A stretch of DNA of 16,088 nt from Smithella sp. ME-1 (GTDB taxonomy: Bacteria; Desulfobacterota; Syntrophia; Syntrophales; Smithellaceae), in the NCBI GenBank assembly GCA_000495415.1, contig AWGX01000545.1, positions 1 to 16,088 of the forward strand. Reading direction: 5' to 3'. The translations under genes and the position numbers were made by a program. Positions 1 to 7,781 of the stretch are shown here, one piece after another (position 1 is the stretch's first letter; each line of letters opens with the position of its first letter). Below the pieces are notes generated by a model, which did no database searches, was not told the DNA's origin, and saw only the letters and a list, made by a program, of their open reading frames with translations.

Positions 1-1
1 G

Positions 2-1336
2 GATATAGACCGTCAAACATATGCCGACCCGGAATATCTCCCCTGGGATTTAGTAAAAAAGGTCAACGAATGGGGTTTCTACACCATGTTCATCCCCAGA
101 CTCTTCGGCGGCCAAGGAATTAATATGCCGGCTTCTTCTTATGTGGTTGAAGAACTCGCTTCGGCGTGCGTCGGTATTGCCAATGTGGTCGGGGTCCACT
201 ACCTCGGCGTAATAGGAGTTATGGGATCATGGAATTCAGCACTGACTAACAAGATATTCCGGGATGTAGCAGAAGGACAACGCACCGGCAATCCCTGCCT
301 GATCTCACTGGCCATTACCGAACCGGGAGCCGGAACGGATGTGGAGGAAGTCGAGTTGATCGACAAGGGACGGGTGAGTTGTTATGCTCAAAAGGTCAAG
401 GGAGGTTACATAGTCAACGGCAGCAAAGTATTTATCTCCATGGGTCATGTTTCGACATGGTGCTGTCTAATCGCTTACACCGACTTGAAAAAACCTTCGG
501 ATAACACCATCACTTTTGCAGTCAAAACCGGCACTAAAGGATTTTCATTCGGTAAACACGAAGATAAAATGGGTCAAAGGTGCTGTCCGGCCAGTGAATT
601 GATATTCGAGGACTGTTTTATTTCCGACGAAAATGTTTTGTCCAATTCCAAAGAAATTCCGCCATCAAAAACACGAAATGTAAGGGAAATTGTAGAACAA
701 TATATTCAATATGCGGTAGGAGTAACCAGACCGGCAGTAGGAGCATTCGGAACCGGCGTAGCCAGAGGGGCTTATGAAACTGCTCTGAAGTTTGCCAGCG
801 AGACTGAAGTCGACGGCAAGCTGCTTATTAATCACGAGTGGGCGCAGATGATGCTCGCCGATATGTATAAGAATGTTGTCATCGGCCGTCTCAGTTATGT
901 CGAGGCCAATTATTCCAACGGACTGCCCGGAGGGATCTACGACATCCTCCAGATGAAACCTGTTTATTACTATTCGAAATACGTACCAAAGGTTTTTCTA
1001 GATCTCTTCGTAAGTCCGTTTTTAAAATTGAAGATCATGAATCGGATCTTTTTCAAGTTATACGTAGACGGCCAATCCGTTGAAGAGCAGCGCCGCTGCT
1101 CCGGATGGTCTTCGCTAGCCAAGGTAGTAGGAACAGATATGGGCATGAAGAACTGTCAAATGGCACTGGAATTGATGGGTCAGGCAGGTCTCCGACATGA
1201 GAACGGAGCCGAAAAAATCCTGAGAGATGCAAAGTTGTTGCAGATCTATGAGGGAACCAATCAATTAAACCGTATTAATCTATTCGCCAACCTGATCGGC
1301 CGTTCCATACCACAGGCCCGGGCATTTGAAGAATAG
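2..1336 (+). CDS. Acyl-CoA dehydrogenase, 5'-truncated by the window edge
   Basis: The reading frame is open from the first bases of the window (codons from position 2), so the true start lies upstream and the ATG at 86 is internal. The protein is an FAD-dependent acyl-CoA dehydrogenase, which forms the alpha,beta double bond of an acyl-CoA and passes electrons to ETF. Visible marks are the FAD/substrate signature ITEPGAGTD (about 314-340), the beta-domain stretch VNGSKVFIS, and the C-terminal catalytic motif QIYEGTNQLNR, whose Glu codon at 1250-1252 is the usual catalytic base. Between the C-terminal helices (about 920-1100) lies an extra stretch of roughly 50-60 residues rich in Tyr, Phe, Leu and Lys that ordinary family members lack. 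The gene runs directly into a second dehydrogenase-like gene; its stop codon overlaps that gene's ribosome binding site, so the two are co-transcribed. The substrate cannot be told from sequence. Confidence 0.93.
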   Translation, partial: DIDRQTYADPEYLPWDLVKKVNEWGFYTMFIPRLFGGQGINMPASSYVVEELASACVGIANVVGVHYLGVIGVMGSWNSALTNKIFRDVAEGQRTGNPCLISLAITEPGAGTDVEEVELIDKGRVSCYAQKVKGGYIVNGSKVFISMGHVSTWCCLIAYTDLKKPSDNTITFAVKTGTKGFSFGKHEDKMGQRCCPASELIFEDCFISDENVLSNSKEIPPSKTRNVREIVEQYIQYAVGVTRPAVGAFGTGVARGAYETALKFASETEVDGKLLINHEWAQMMLADMYKNVVIGRLSYVEANYSNGLPGGIYDILQMKPVYYYSKYVPKVFLDLFVSPFLKLKIMNRIFFKLYVDGQSVEEQRRCSGWSSLAKVVGTDMGMKNCQMALELMGQAGLRHENGAEKILRDAKLLQIYEGTNQLNRINLFANLIGRSIPQARAFEE

Positions 1337-1340
1337 GAGG
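1336..1340 (+). promoter_or_regulatory. Ribosome binding site of the second dehydrogenase gene
   Basis: GGAGG begins on the last base of the upstream TAG stop. It lies only 2 nt before the ATG at 1343 but 8 nt before the in-frame ATG at 1349, which makes 1349 the better start. The overlap with the stop implies translational coupling of the two dehydrogenase genes. Confidence 0.7.
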
Positions 1341-1348
1341 ACATGAAT

Positions 1349-2473
1349 ATGTTAGCTACGATAAAATGCGAACTCAAATCATTCGAGGATCTGGCGCATA
1401 GTTTTGCCACCAAAGAGCTGGCTGCTAATCGGGAAACGAATGACCGTTATCCCTTCGGGCCATTTTTTGATTCCACAGTAGCAAAAGCCTATGACGTTGG
1501 ACTCCTTGGTACCATCCTGCCGGAAGAATGCGGAGGTATCGGCCAGGGCATGAACGCTTTGTGCATCATTCTGGATAATATCAGCGCAGCGGATGCCAGT
1601 CTGGGTGGTATTATTTTTACCAATGCTCTATCTCAGGAAATTATGCTTTCGGCCGGATGCAAAAATCTTCTGACCGGAATTACAGGACAGGCAACTGATG
1701 CCAAATCGGCGCTAATCGCCTGCCCGGCTTTTTGTAACCCTGCTGAAACTCAGACACGGCTGACCGCGGTTAAAAACAAAGGGTCTTACATTCTCAATGG
1801 CACTGTCGAATATGTCGTTCTAGGTGGACATGCCGGACATGCCCTGGTACCGGCGCGTATCAAGGAGCAGAAAGGTTTCGCTTTTTTCCTTATCAATCTT
1901 GCAGACAAAGGGATAACCAAAAGTTCGCCGATATTCAGCCTGGGTTTGCACGCCTGTCCGGCTGTGGACCTGACGTTAGCAGGAGTCAGTGGCACTCTTA
2001 TTGGTGCTGAACAAGAAGGACCAAAATATTTTGATCAAGCCTCTGACCGTATGCATGCCGCAGTCGCCGCTATCCAGTGTGGTATCATGAAGGGATCATT
2101 TCAGGAAGCTCTGGCTTACAGTCAGGAACGCCAGCAAGGTGGATGGGAAATTATCAACTGGTCGGGATTGCGCATGTTGCTTGCTCAAATGGCCATGCAG
2201 GTAAAAATTGCTGAAATGGTGGTATCCGAGGCGGCTCTGGCCGTGGAACAACAAGAGCCGGAATGGAATATATGTACCCGGGCAGCGGCACTGCATTTGT
2301 CCGAACAGGCCTGCAAGTTGACCACCGATGGAATTCAGATTCTGGGCGGTTACGGTTACATGAAAGATTACGGTCAGGAAAAACGTTTTCGCGATGCCAA
2401 ACAGGTACAGGCACTGTTGGGTTTGGCGCCAATGCGTAAGCTGGGACTGATCAGTTCATTAATCAAAAAATAG
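1349..2473 (+). CDS. Acyl-CoA dehydrogenase-like protein, probably a non-catalytic partner subunit
   Basis: About 374 residues with the whole acyl-CoA dehydrogenase fold; the C-terminal half is clear (GGYGYMKDYGQEKRFRDAK). Two hallmark sites are degenerate. Where the family has YEGT after RDAK, this protein has ALLG, so the catalytic Glu is Leu (codon 2417-2419). Where the family has TEPGAGSD, it has a stretch reading CPAFCNPAETQ. The alternative glutamate position used by isovaleryl- and long-chain acyl-CoA dehydrogenases also appears to be Met (in DRMHAAVAA). Lying directly after a dehydrogenase with intact motifs, it is best explained as the structural subunit of a heteromeric enzyme, as in mycobacterial FadE26-FadE27 (ChsE4-ChsE5); that role is inferred. 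The start at 1349 is chosen for ribosome-binding-site spacing; 1343 is the alternative. Confidence 0.88.
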   Translation: MLATIKCELKSFEDLAHSFATKELAANRETNDRYPFGPFFDSTVAKAYDVGLLGTILPEECGGIGQGMNALCIILDNISAADASLGGIIFTNALSQEIMLSAGCKNLLTGITGQATDAKSALIACPAFCNPAETQTRLTAVKNKGSYILNGTVEYVVLGGHAGHALVPARIKEQKGFAFFLINLADKGITKSSPIFSLGLHACPAVDLTLAGVSGTLIGAEQEGPKYFDQASDRMHAAVAAIQCGIMKGSFQEALAYSQERQQGGWEIINWSGLRMLLAQMAMQVKIAEMVVSEAALAVEQQEPEWNICTRAAALHLSEQACKLTTDGIQILGGYGYMKDYGQEKRFRDAKQVQALLGLAPMRKLGLISSLIKK

Positions 2474-2595
2474 AAGAGTTTTTACACTAATAGACTGCCT
2501 TGCAAAATAATTAAGAAATCATTCTTTGATAATTGCTTAGAACCCGCATTTCTTCTTAGATGAAGTGGTCTGAAAAAAAATAAGGGGTAATTATT

Positions 2596-3429
2596 ATGAG
2601 TAATGCAGTGATAACCGGAGCAGGATCAGGATTCGGAAGAGCCATGGCAATGGTCCTGGCCAGGAAAGGATGGAAGATTCTCATTGCGGATATCAGCCAC
2701 AAAGGTATGGAAGAAACTTTGGCTATGGTACGTCAGGCCGGCGGAGACGGCGAAGTTTTTGAATGCGATGTATCCAAACCGGAAAATGTCAAAGCCATGG
2801 CGGATTATTCTTTTTCTAAATGGGGGAAAATAGACCTGCTTATCAATAATGCCGGTGTGGTATCCTGTGGGTTCGTAGATGATATCCCTCTGGAAGACTG
2901 GCACTGGTGTGTGGACATCAATTTCTGGGGCATGCTTTATGGATGTCACAGCTTTATTCCACACATGAAAACCAAAGGCGGAGGGCATATCATTAATGTT
3001 GCTTCCAGCGCCGGACTATTTTGTCTGATGGAAATGGGACCTTATAATGTAACAAAAGCCGCTGTCATTTCTCTTTCGGAAACATTGCGTCAGGAACTTG
3101 TTCCCTACAAAATTGGCGTGACCGTAGCATGTCCAATGTTCTTTAATACTCATCTGCTGGACAATATGCGTTACCAGGATCAATTCCAGAGTGAATTCGC
3201 ACACTCGGCCTTTGAACATGGCCGCTTAAGCGCCGAAGAAGTAGCGGAAAGAACAATCAGGGCATATGAAAAAAACAAACTTTACGTCATTCCCCAATTT
3301 TCAGGAAAATACTATTGGATATTAAAACGCCTGTCGCCCAGTTTTTTCTATGGCATGATTTCTTACGCCGTAAAAAAAGGTTATGGTGAGAAGTTAGCTC
3401 TCTTTTTGACACGCATTGGCATGATGTAA
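2596..3429 (+). CDS. Short-chain dehydrogenase/reductase (SDR family)
   Basis: A 277-residue classical SDR. It has the nucleotide motif TGAGSGFG (7-14), an Asp at the end of beta-2 (32, favouring NAD(H) over NADP(H)), NNAG (84-87), Asn109, Ser137 and the catalytic YNVTK (Tyr150, Lys154), so the active-site tetrad is complete. The C-terminal tail (about 235-277) is rich in aromatic and basic residues and could bind a hydrophobic substrate or the membrane surface. AAGGGG sits 8 nt before the ATG. It follows the dehydrogenase pair by 122 bp on the same strand; that gap is AT-rich and I find no convincing promoter or terminator in it. The context suggests oxidation of a hydroxyacyl intermediate or reduction of an oxo group, but the substrate is unknown. 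Its stop lies 17 bp from the stop of the convergent next gene. Confidence 0.92.
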   Translation: MSNAVITGAGSGFGRAMAMVLARKGWKILIADISHKGMEETLAMVRQAGGDGEVFECDVSKPENVKAMADYSFSKWGKIDLLINNAGVVSCGFVDDIPLEDWHWCVDINFWGMLYGCHSFIPHMKTKGGGHIINVASSAGLFCLMEMGPYNVTKAAVISLSETLRQELVPYKIGVTVACPMFFNTHLLDNMRYQDQFQSEFAHSAFEHGRLSAEEVAERTIRAYEKNKLYVIPQFSGKYYWILKRLSPSFFYGMISYAVKKGYGEKLALFLTRIGMM

Positions 3430-3446
3430 TTGCATGCTATAAATTT

Positions 3447-5306
3447 TTAATCCGGTTTCTTTAACTCCGATAAAGGAGTGAACGGTATTGTTAATTCATA
3501 GATTCCACTTGTCAAGACGGTCTGGACAGGGAATGGCGATTTTTCATACACCTTCAACATCGCTTTATTTGAGGCCAGAACATCGGCAGTAAATCCCCGG
3601 ATACCCTCCTCGCGAGCCACACGAATCAATAATTCAAAAAGATAAGAAGCAATGCCCTTGCCTTGATACTCTTCGTCAACAATAAATGCCGTGTCGGCAA
3701 AGGCGTCCGGTTTCAGACGAACGTAGCGCGCTTCAGCAATTATTTTTTCGGTGCCTGCTACCTCGATAGTGCCTACAATAGACATGTTCAAGCGGTAATT
3801 CACATTAACATATTCCTGCATCTTTTTATGGGGCATTGTCTTTATGGAAGTGAAGTACCGGTAATAGACGGCCTGATCGGAGAATCGATAAAACAAAAGA
3901 CGCATTTTGTCTTCATCAGAAGGTTTGATTGGCCGGAAGCAAATTTTCAGGCCACCTTTAAATTCATGGAAAGTGCATAATTTAGCGGGATACAGAGATC
4001 CTGATTCTTCAATATAAATCTGATCGGCATAAATCAATCTTGCCTCTTTAGCCTGTCTGACAAGTTCAGCCCGATCATTGGGATGTGCAATGTCAATTAA
4101 TTCCAGCGCGCGTTCCCGCATCGTTTTGCCCATGAGAGAAGCTACCCCATATTCTGTCACGACCATATCCATGGATTCCCGATTGGTAAACTGGAAAGGC
4201 ATGTTATCCACGGATAAAACAATATTAGACATACCTTTAAGGTTACGGCTGGGAAGACCAAAAATTATTCGTCCTTTTTTTGACAGCCCGGCTCCCATCA
4301 AAAGTTCCTGCACATTGCCCGGTCCGGCATTCATATTCCCCTTACCGGTATGCAGAGCGACATTTCCCGTCAGATCAATCTTTCTTGCCGGAAGTATAGC
4401 AACCATCTTATCATTGGTACCTATCACTTTCGGATCCATAATCACATCTTCAGGCTGAAATTCAACAAGGGGGTTTTTATCCAGCCATCGCATTAATTCT
4501 TCGCTACCCATTAAATAAGAAGATGAGCTTTTACCCCGGAAAATACCTTTAAAACGATTAGTAACAGCGCCGCTCTTTACAAGATCCATCACGGCATCTG
4601 TAAAAAAGGGAGAATGAATCCCCAGGTTTTTTTTTGTTGCCAGTTGAACGGCTAAAGCTTCGTAAAGAGGACCTATACCAAGAGCTAAACAGCTTCCATT
4701 TTCAACTATTGTCGCAATATTGGCAGCGATTTTCATAAAAACATCCGCCACCGGCCAGCGAGGAATATAAATCGGATACTCTGTTGATTCGATAAAATAA
4801 TCGAATTCATCCATATGAACCATGGTGTCTCCCATAATGCGGGGAGCACGGGCGTTGACTTCACCGACAACAAGATGAGCAGATTCCATGGCCTGCCTTT
4901 CTACGTCCACTCCCAGCAAACAAGCGTATCCGTTTTCATCCGGTGGTGAAATCTGAATGAATGCCGCGTCGATGGGGATGGCACCGGATTTTAATAGTCC
5001 GGTTATTCTTGAAAATCTGCTTGGTATAAGGTCCACTCTGCCCGCGCTTATAGCCTCGGAAGCAATCCAGCCGGAAAAAAATGTCTTCAACCGGAATTTT
5101 CGCGAATATCTTTCATCAATAGGTATCGTATCTCCGAGACTCACCAGTTGAATTAATTCTAAATCCTGCAAATTAGGTTCATTCGACGCCATAAGATGTT
5201 TAACAAGCGTTCGCGGTTCCGCCATTCCCGTACCCAGGAAAATAACCATGCCCGGTTCGATTTTAGAAAGAACCTCTGCCGGAGGAACGACTTTATACTT
5301 CCACAT
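3447..5306 (-). CDS. Acetyl-CoA hydrolase/CoA-transferase-like protein fused to GNAT acetyltransferase
   Basis: A 619-residue two-domain protein. Residues 1 to about 430 match the acetyl-CoA hydrolase / 4-hydroxybutyrate CoA-transferase family, with GTGMAEPRTL near the N-terminus and VVTEYGVASLMGKTMRERA followed by IAHPNDRAEL near the end of the domain. Residues about 455-610 form a GNAT N-acyltransferase with the acyl-CoA-binding loop EYQGKGIA (546-553). In family members the active-site Glu that forms the glutamyl-CoA thioester lies in a GIHSE or GIHTE motif; here it reads GIHSP (Pro233, codon 4608-4610), and the usual GGQ loop is replaced by GPGNVQ (328-333). CoA-transfer by the normal mechanism is therefore doubtful. 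It lies 169 bp downstream of the acetyl-CoA synthetase gene on the same strand. The GNAT domain could acetylate lysines, possibly on acyl-CoA enzymes; this is inference. An AAGG sits 9 nt before the ATG. Confidence 0.9.
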   Translation of the reverse strand: MWKYKVVPPAEVLSKIEPGMVIFLGTGMAEPRTLVKHLMASNEPNLQDLELIQLVSLGDTIPIDERYSRKFRLKTFFSGWIASEAISAGRVDLIPSRFSRITGLLKSGAIPIDAAFIQISPPDENGYACLLGVDVERQAMESAHLVVGEVNARAPRIMGDTMVHMDEFDYFIESTEYPIYIPRWPVADVFMKIAANIATIVENGSCLALGIGPLYEALAVQLATKKNLGIHSPFFTDAVMDLVKSGAVTNRFKGIFRGKSSSSYLMGSEELMRWLDKNPLVEFQPEDVIMDPKVIGTNDKMVAILPARKIDLTGNVALHTGKGNMNAGPGNVQELLMGAGLSKKGRIIFGLPSRNLKGMSNIVLSVDNMPFQFTNRESMDMVVTEYGVASLMGKTMRERALELIDIAHPNDRAELVRQAKEARLIYADQIYIEESGSLYPAKLCTFHEFKGGLKICFRPIKPSDEDKMRLLFYRFSDQAVYYRYFTSIKTMPHKKMQEYVNVNYRLNMSIVGTIEVAGTEKIIAEARYVRLKPDAFADTAFIVDEEYQGKGIASYLFELLIRVAREEGIRGFTADVLASNKAMLKVYEKSPFPVQTVLTSGIYELTIPFTPLSELKKPD

Positions 5307-5431
5307 AAATTTCTACCTTTTCATTTAGCGTATGCAGGTTAAAGTTTTACAATATAATACGCCACAACACTATAAGGATAACATCTTTAATTAAGTAAAC
5401 CATACCATTTTGCTATCAAAAAATATAGTTT

Positions 5432-5447
5432 ATTGAAAACATTCAAT
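5432..5447. repeat. Short inverted repeat ATTGAA-N4-TTCAAT
   Basis: A perfect 6-bp inverted repeat in the AT-rich gap between the acetyl-CoA synthetase gene and the CoA-transferase/GNAT gene. It has too little GC and too short arms for a convincing terminator, but it could be a dimeric regulator site upstream of the CoA-transferase/GNAT gene. Next to it, at 5471-5483 and overlapping the synthetase stop, is a small palindrome (AGACTTCAAGTCT), followed on the minus strand by T-rich sequence; as a terminator it would be weak. Confidence 0.3.
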
Positions 5448-5475
5448 GACATCAATACAAAAATATTAAAAGACT

Positions 5476-7578
5476 TCAAGTCTCTATTCTTATTCTCGCA
5501 TCCAGGGCCACAACACCGGATCCGTCGGCAAGAACTCTTAAAGGATTAATATCCAGCTCTCTGATAGAAGGAAACTGATGGAGAAGATGGGTGACTCTCT
5601 CGACCATGGCCACATAACCGGCAACATCACCTGCACCTTTCCCTCTGGTCCCTTGCAGGATTTTAAAGGATTTCAGTTTTCGTACCTTGTCATCAATCTC
5701 TTGTATACTGGCAGGACAAAAGACGTTGGCAACGTCCTGAAAAACCTCGATGTAGATGCCGCCATAACCGAAAGAAACGATAGGACCGAATGATGAATCA
5801 AACTGTCCGCCGATGAACATATCGTAGCCTTCACCGGCCTGTTTCATAATGCGCACACCCTGGAAATCCGCATCTTTCTTATAGCAATACAAGTTTTCCC
5901 TGATGCATTCAAATGCGTTCTGCACACTTTCTGAATTCTGAATTCCCGTGATGACGCCGCCGGCTTCGGATTTATGTATGGCATCGTGTGAAACGATTTT
6001 CATTACTACAGGGTACCCAGTTCGGTCGGCTATACGAATCGCTTCTTTATAGTCTTTGGTCACGGCTGATTCGGCAACGGTTATGCCAAATTGACTCAGC
6101 AATTCCAGGGCTTCTTCTCCTTTTATACCTGTGTTGCTTTTAATCCAGTTATTTGCCGCTCCAATATCAACACCATCGGGTAAATTATAAGTCAGCAACC
6201 CCTCCGCTTTTTTAGCGTAATAGTCACACTGCTTTTTAAAAGCATGGATCATCTCTATCGCATTGTTGAAAATAGGAACATCAAGATTTTGCTTGATCCT
6301 GGAAATGGTTGCGGAAAGACCGAACAGGCAGACTCCCAAAGGTTTTCCCGACGACAGAATCGTTCCGGTGGCCTCTTTGGAGACGTCCGTATGAAACATT
6401 TTATAGAAGACGTCTTCGCCCCGCGGCATTTCCGGCCATTGACTAACGAACACAACACCGTCAACATTGTCGTTGTGCATGATAGAAAAGAAAATATGTG
6501 GATAAGACGTGGCATCATAGATGTCACCCATATCCAGGGGATTGGAAAAATTGATGACTCCGGCATTGGATGAATTTTTAAGCTCGTCGTAAAAAGCGGC
6601 ACCGGGATCGGCAAATTCAAAACCAGCCTCTTCACATAGATCTGCCATCATGACTGTGAATCCACCCGCGGGAGACATAATCATAATTCGTTTCCCTCGC
6701 ATAGGCGGCAAGTCAAAGGCCTTGGCTACGGAAATGAAATCATTGAAATGATAAATACGAATAATACCTGCCCGTTCAAAGGCCGCGTCAATGATTGCTT
6801 CATTGTTGGAAAGGGCTGCTGTATGGCTCATAGCAGCCTTTTTGCCGGCGTTAGTCGTGTTGGATTTCAGAACAATCACGGGCTTATCTATGCGTGAGGC
6901 GATTTCAATAAGGCGATCTCCACGGGGGATGCTCTCCAGGTACATTCCAATAACCTTAGTTTCCGGATCTTGGCCAAAATACTCCAGGAAATCTACCTCA
7001 TCCAGATCCAGCTTGTTACCTATGCTGGCAAATTTGGCCATACCGACATTTTCATCAGTTAGAAGATTCCAGAGCATGAGACCAACGCCACCGCTCTGGG
7101 AGATAATTGACAGTCCCCCTTTGGGCGGACTGAATGAGGGCACGAAGGGAAGACATAAACCATTAGCTGTATTGGCAACAGTGACTCCATTAGGTCCTAC
7201 AAATCTAATTCCATATTGTCTGGCTTTCTGCAAAGCCAGGTCAGAGAGTTTTTTGCCTTCTTCCCCCATTTCATTAAATCCGCCGGAGGGAATGGCCATG
7301 CGTTTGACTCCTGCCTTGCCGCATGATTCGATAGCATCAGGCACAAAACGCGCGGGAATCAGAACGTAAACGAGATCCGGAACAATTGGCAAATCACCGA
7401 CTTGCTTGTACATCTTGATGCCGTCCACGTGAAGGTCACTGGAAAGCGGATTTACACCAAAAATGCGTCCTTTATATCCCCACCGGATGAGGTTTTCCAG
7501 AACCAAGCGCGGAATATTGTTGGGTTTTGACGACAAGCCGATGATAGCGATGGACTCAGGGTAAAACAGCTTTTCCAT
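5476..7578 (-). CDS. ADP-forming acetate/acyl-CoA ligase, fused alpha-beta type
   Basis: A 700-residue NDP-forming acyl-CoA synthetase, which converts acyl-CoA + ADP + Pi to acid + CoA + ATP, the energy-conserving direction in many anaerobes. Order: CoA-binding Rossmann domain (about 1-130, YPESIAIIGLSSKPNN near the start), succinyl-CoA-ligase-like domains (about 150-450, IISQSGGVG at 158-166) and a C-terminal ATP-grasp domain (about 485-700) ending in ELDINPLRV. Both phosphohistidines are present: His252 in AAMSHTAALS (6823-6825) and His535 in HKSEAGGV (5974-5976), so the enzyme should be active. The frame extends 36 codons further upstream, but I choose the ATG at 7578 because GGAGG lies 5 nt before it, the family fold begins there, and a near-consensus promoter (7642-7670) lies inside the longer version. 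The CoA-transferase/GNAT gene follows downstream. Confidence 0.94.
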   Translation of the reverse strand: MEKLFYPESIAIIGLSSKPNNIPRLVLENLIRWGYKGRIFGVNPLSSDLHVDGIKMYKQVGDLPIVPDLVYVLIPARFVPDAIESCGKAGVKRMAIPSGGFNEMGEEGKKLSDLALQKARQYGIRFVGPNGVTVANTANGLCLPFVPSFSPPKGGLSIISQSGGVGLMLWNLLTDENVGMAKFASIGNKLDLDEVDFLEYFGQDPETKVIGMYLESIPRGDRLIEIASRIDKPVIVLKSNTTNAGKKAAMSHTAALSNNEAIIDAAFERAGIIRIYHFNDFISVAKAFDLPPMRGKRIMIMSPAGGFTVMMADLCEEAGFEFADPGAAFYDELKNSSNAGVINFSNPLDMGDIYDATSYPHIFFSIMHNDNVDGVVFVSQWPEMPRGEDVFYKMFHTDVSKEATGTILSSGKPLGVCLFGLSATISRIKQNLDVPIFNNAIEMIHAFKKQCDYYAKKAEGLLTYNLPDGVDIGAANNWIKSNTGIKGEEALELLSQFGITVAESAVTKDYKEAIRIADRTGYPVVMKIVSHDAIHKSEAGGVITGIQNSESVQNAFECIRENLYCYKKDADFQGVRIMKQAGEGYDMFIGGQFDSSFGPIVSFGYGGIYIEVFQDVANVFCPASIQEIDDKVRKLKSFKILQGTRGKGAGDVAGYVAMVERVTHLLHQFPSIRELDINPLRVLADGSGVVALDARIRIET

Positions 7579-7641
7579 TATATCCTCCAGAATATACCAG
7601 TTAAATATTCTTAAATTGGCAATGATTTGTCCTAGGTAAAG

Positions 7642-7670
7642 AGTATAAGAAAACAACAATTGTCTGTCAA
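7642..7670 (-). promoter_or_regulatory. Sigma-70-type promoter for the acetyl-CoA synthetase gene
   Basis: On the minus strand TTGACA (7665-7670) and TATACT (7642-7647) are separated by exactly 17 bp, close to the housekeeping consensus. Transcription would start near 7635, giving a leader of about 57 nt before the ATG at 7578. The -35 box overlaps a small inverted repeat, AATTG-N5-CAATT (7658-7672), that could serve as an operator. Read from sequence only. Confidence 0.75.
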
Positions 7671-7695
7671 TTAAAACCGGTCGCACCTATTTACA

Positions 7696-7725
7696 TTGAC
7701 TTACCATGCTCATTTCTCCTATAAT
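7696..7725 (+). promoter_or_regulatory. Sigma-70-type promoter for the amrS operon
   Basis: TTGACT (7696-7701) and a perfect TATAAT (7720-7725) are separated by 18 bp. The start point would be near 7732, leaving a leader of about 50 nt before amrS. The -35 box is only 25 bp from the -35 box of the divergent synthetase promoter, so one bound protein could affect both. Confidence 0.75.
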
Positions 7726-7781
7726 TTAATTTCTAGAAAATTGTTAAATAATTATCTGCCGGAAAAAGTTCAGAGGGCATC

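Noticed and set aside
2474..2595. Possible promoter or terminator between the second dehydrogenase and the SDR gene
   Set aside because: TTGCAA and GATAAT elements occur but with spacing near 22 bp, and the only hairpin (CTTC-N6-GAAG) is too weak.
4078..4458. 126-codon open frame opposite the CoA-transferase/GNAT gene
   Set aside because: It is an antisense shadow of conserved CoA-transferase sequence with no independent support.
6791..7369. 192-codon open frame opposite the acetyl-CoA synthetase gene
   Set aside because: It lies wholly antisense to strongly conserved domain sequence, has no family features and is explained by codon bias of the real gene.
7579..7686. N-terminal extension of the acetyl-CoA synthetase to an upstream ATG at 7686
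   Set aside because: The extension shows no family similarity, contains the likely promoter and ribosome binding site, and the ATG at 7578 has GGAGG at good spacing and begins the conserved fold.
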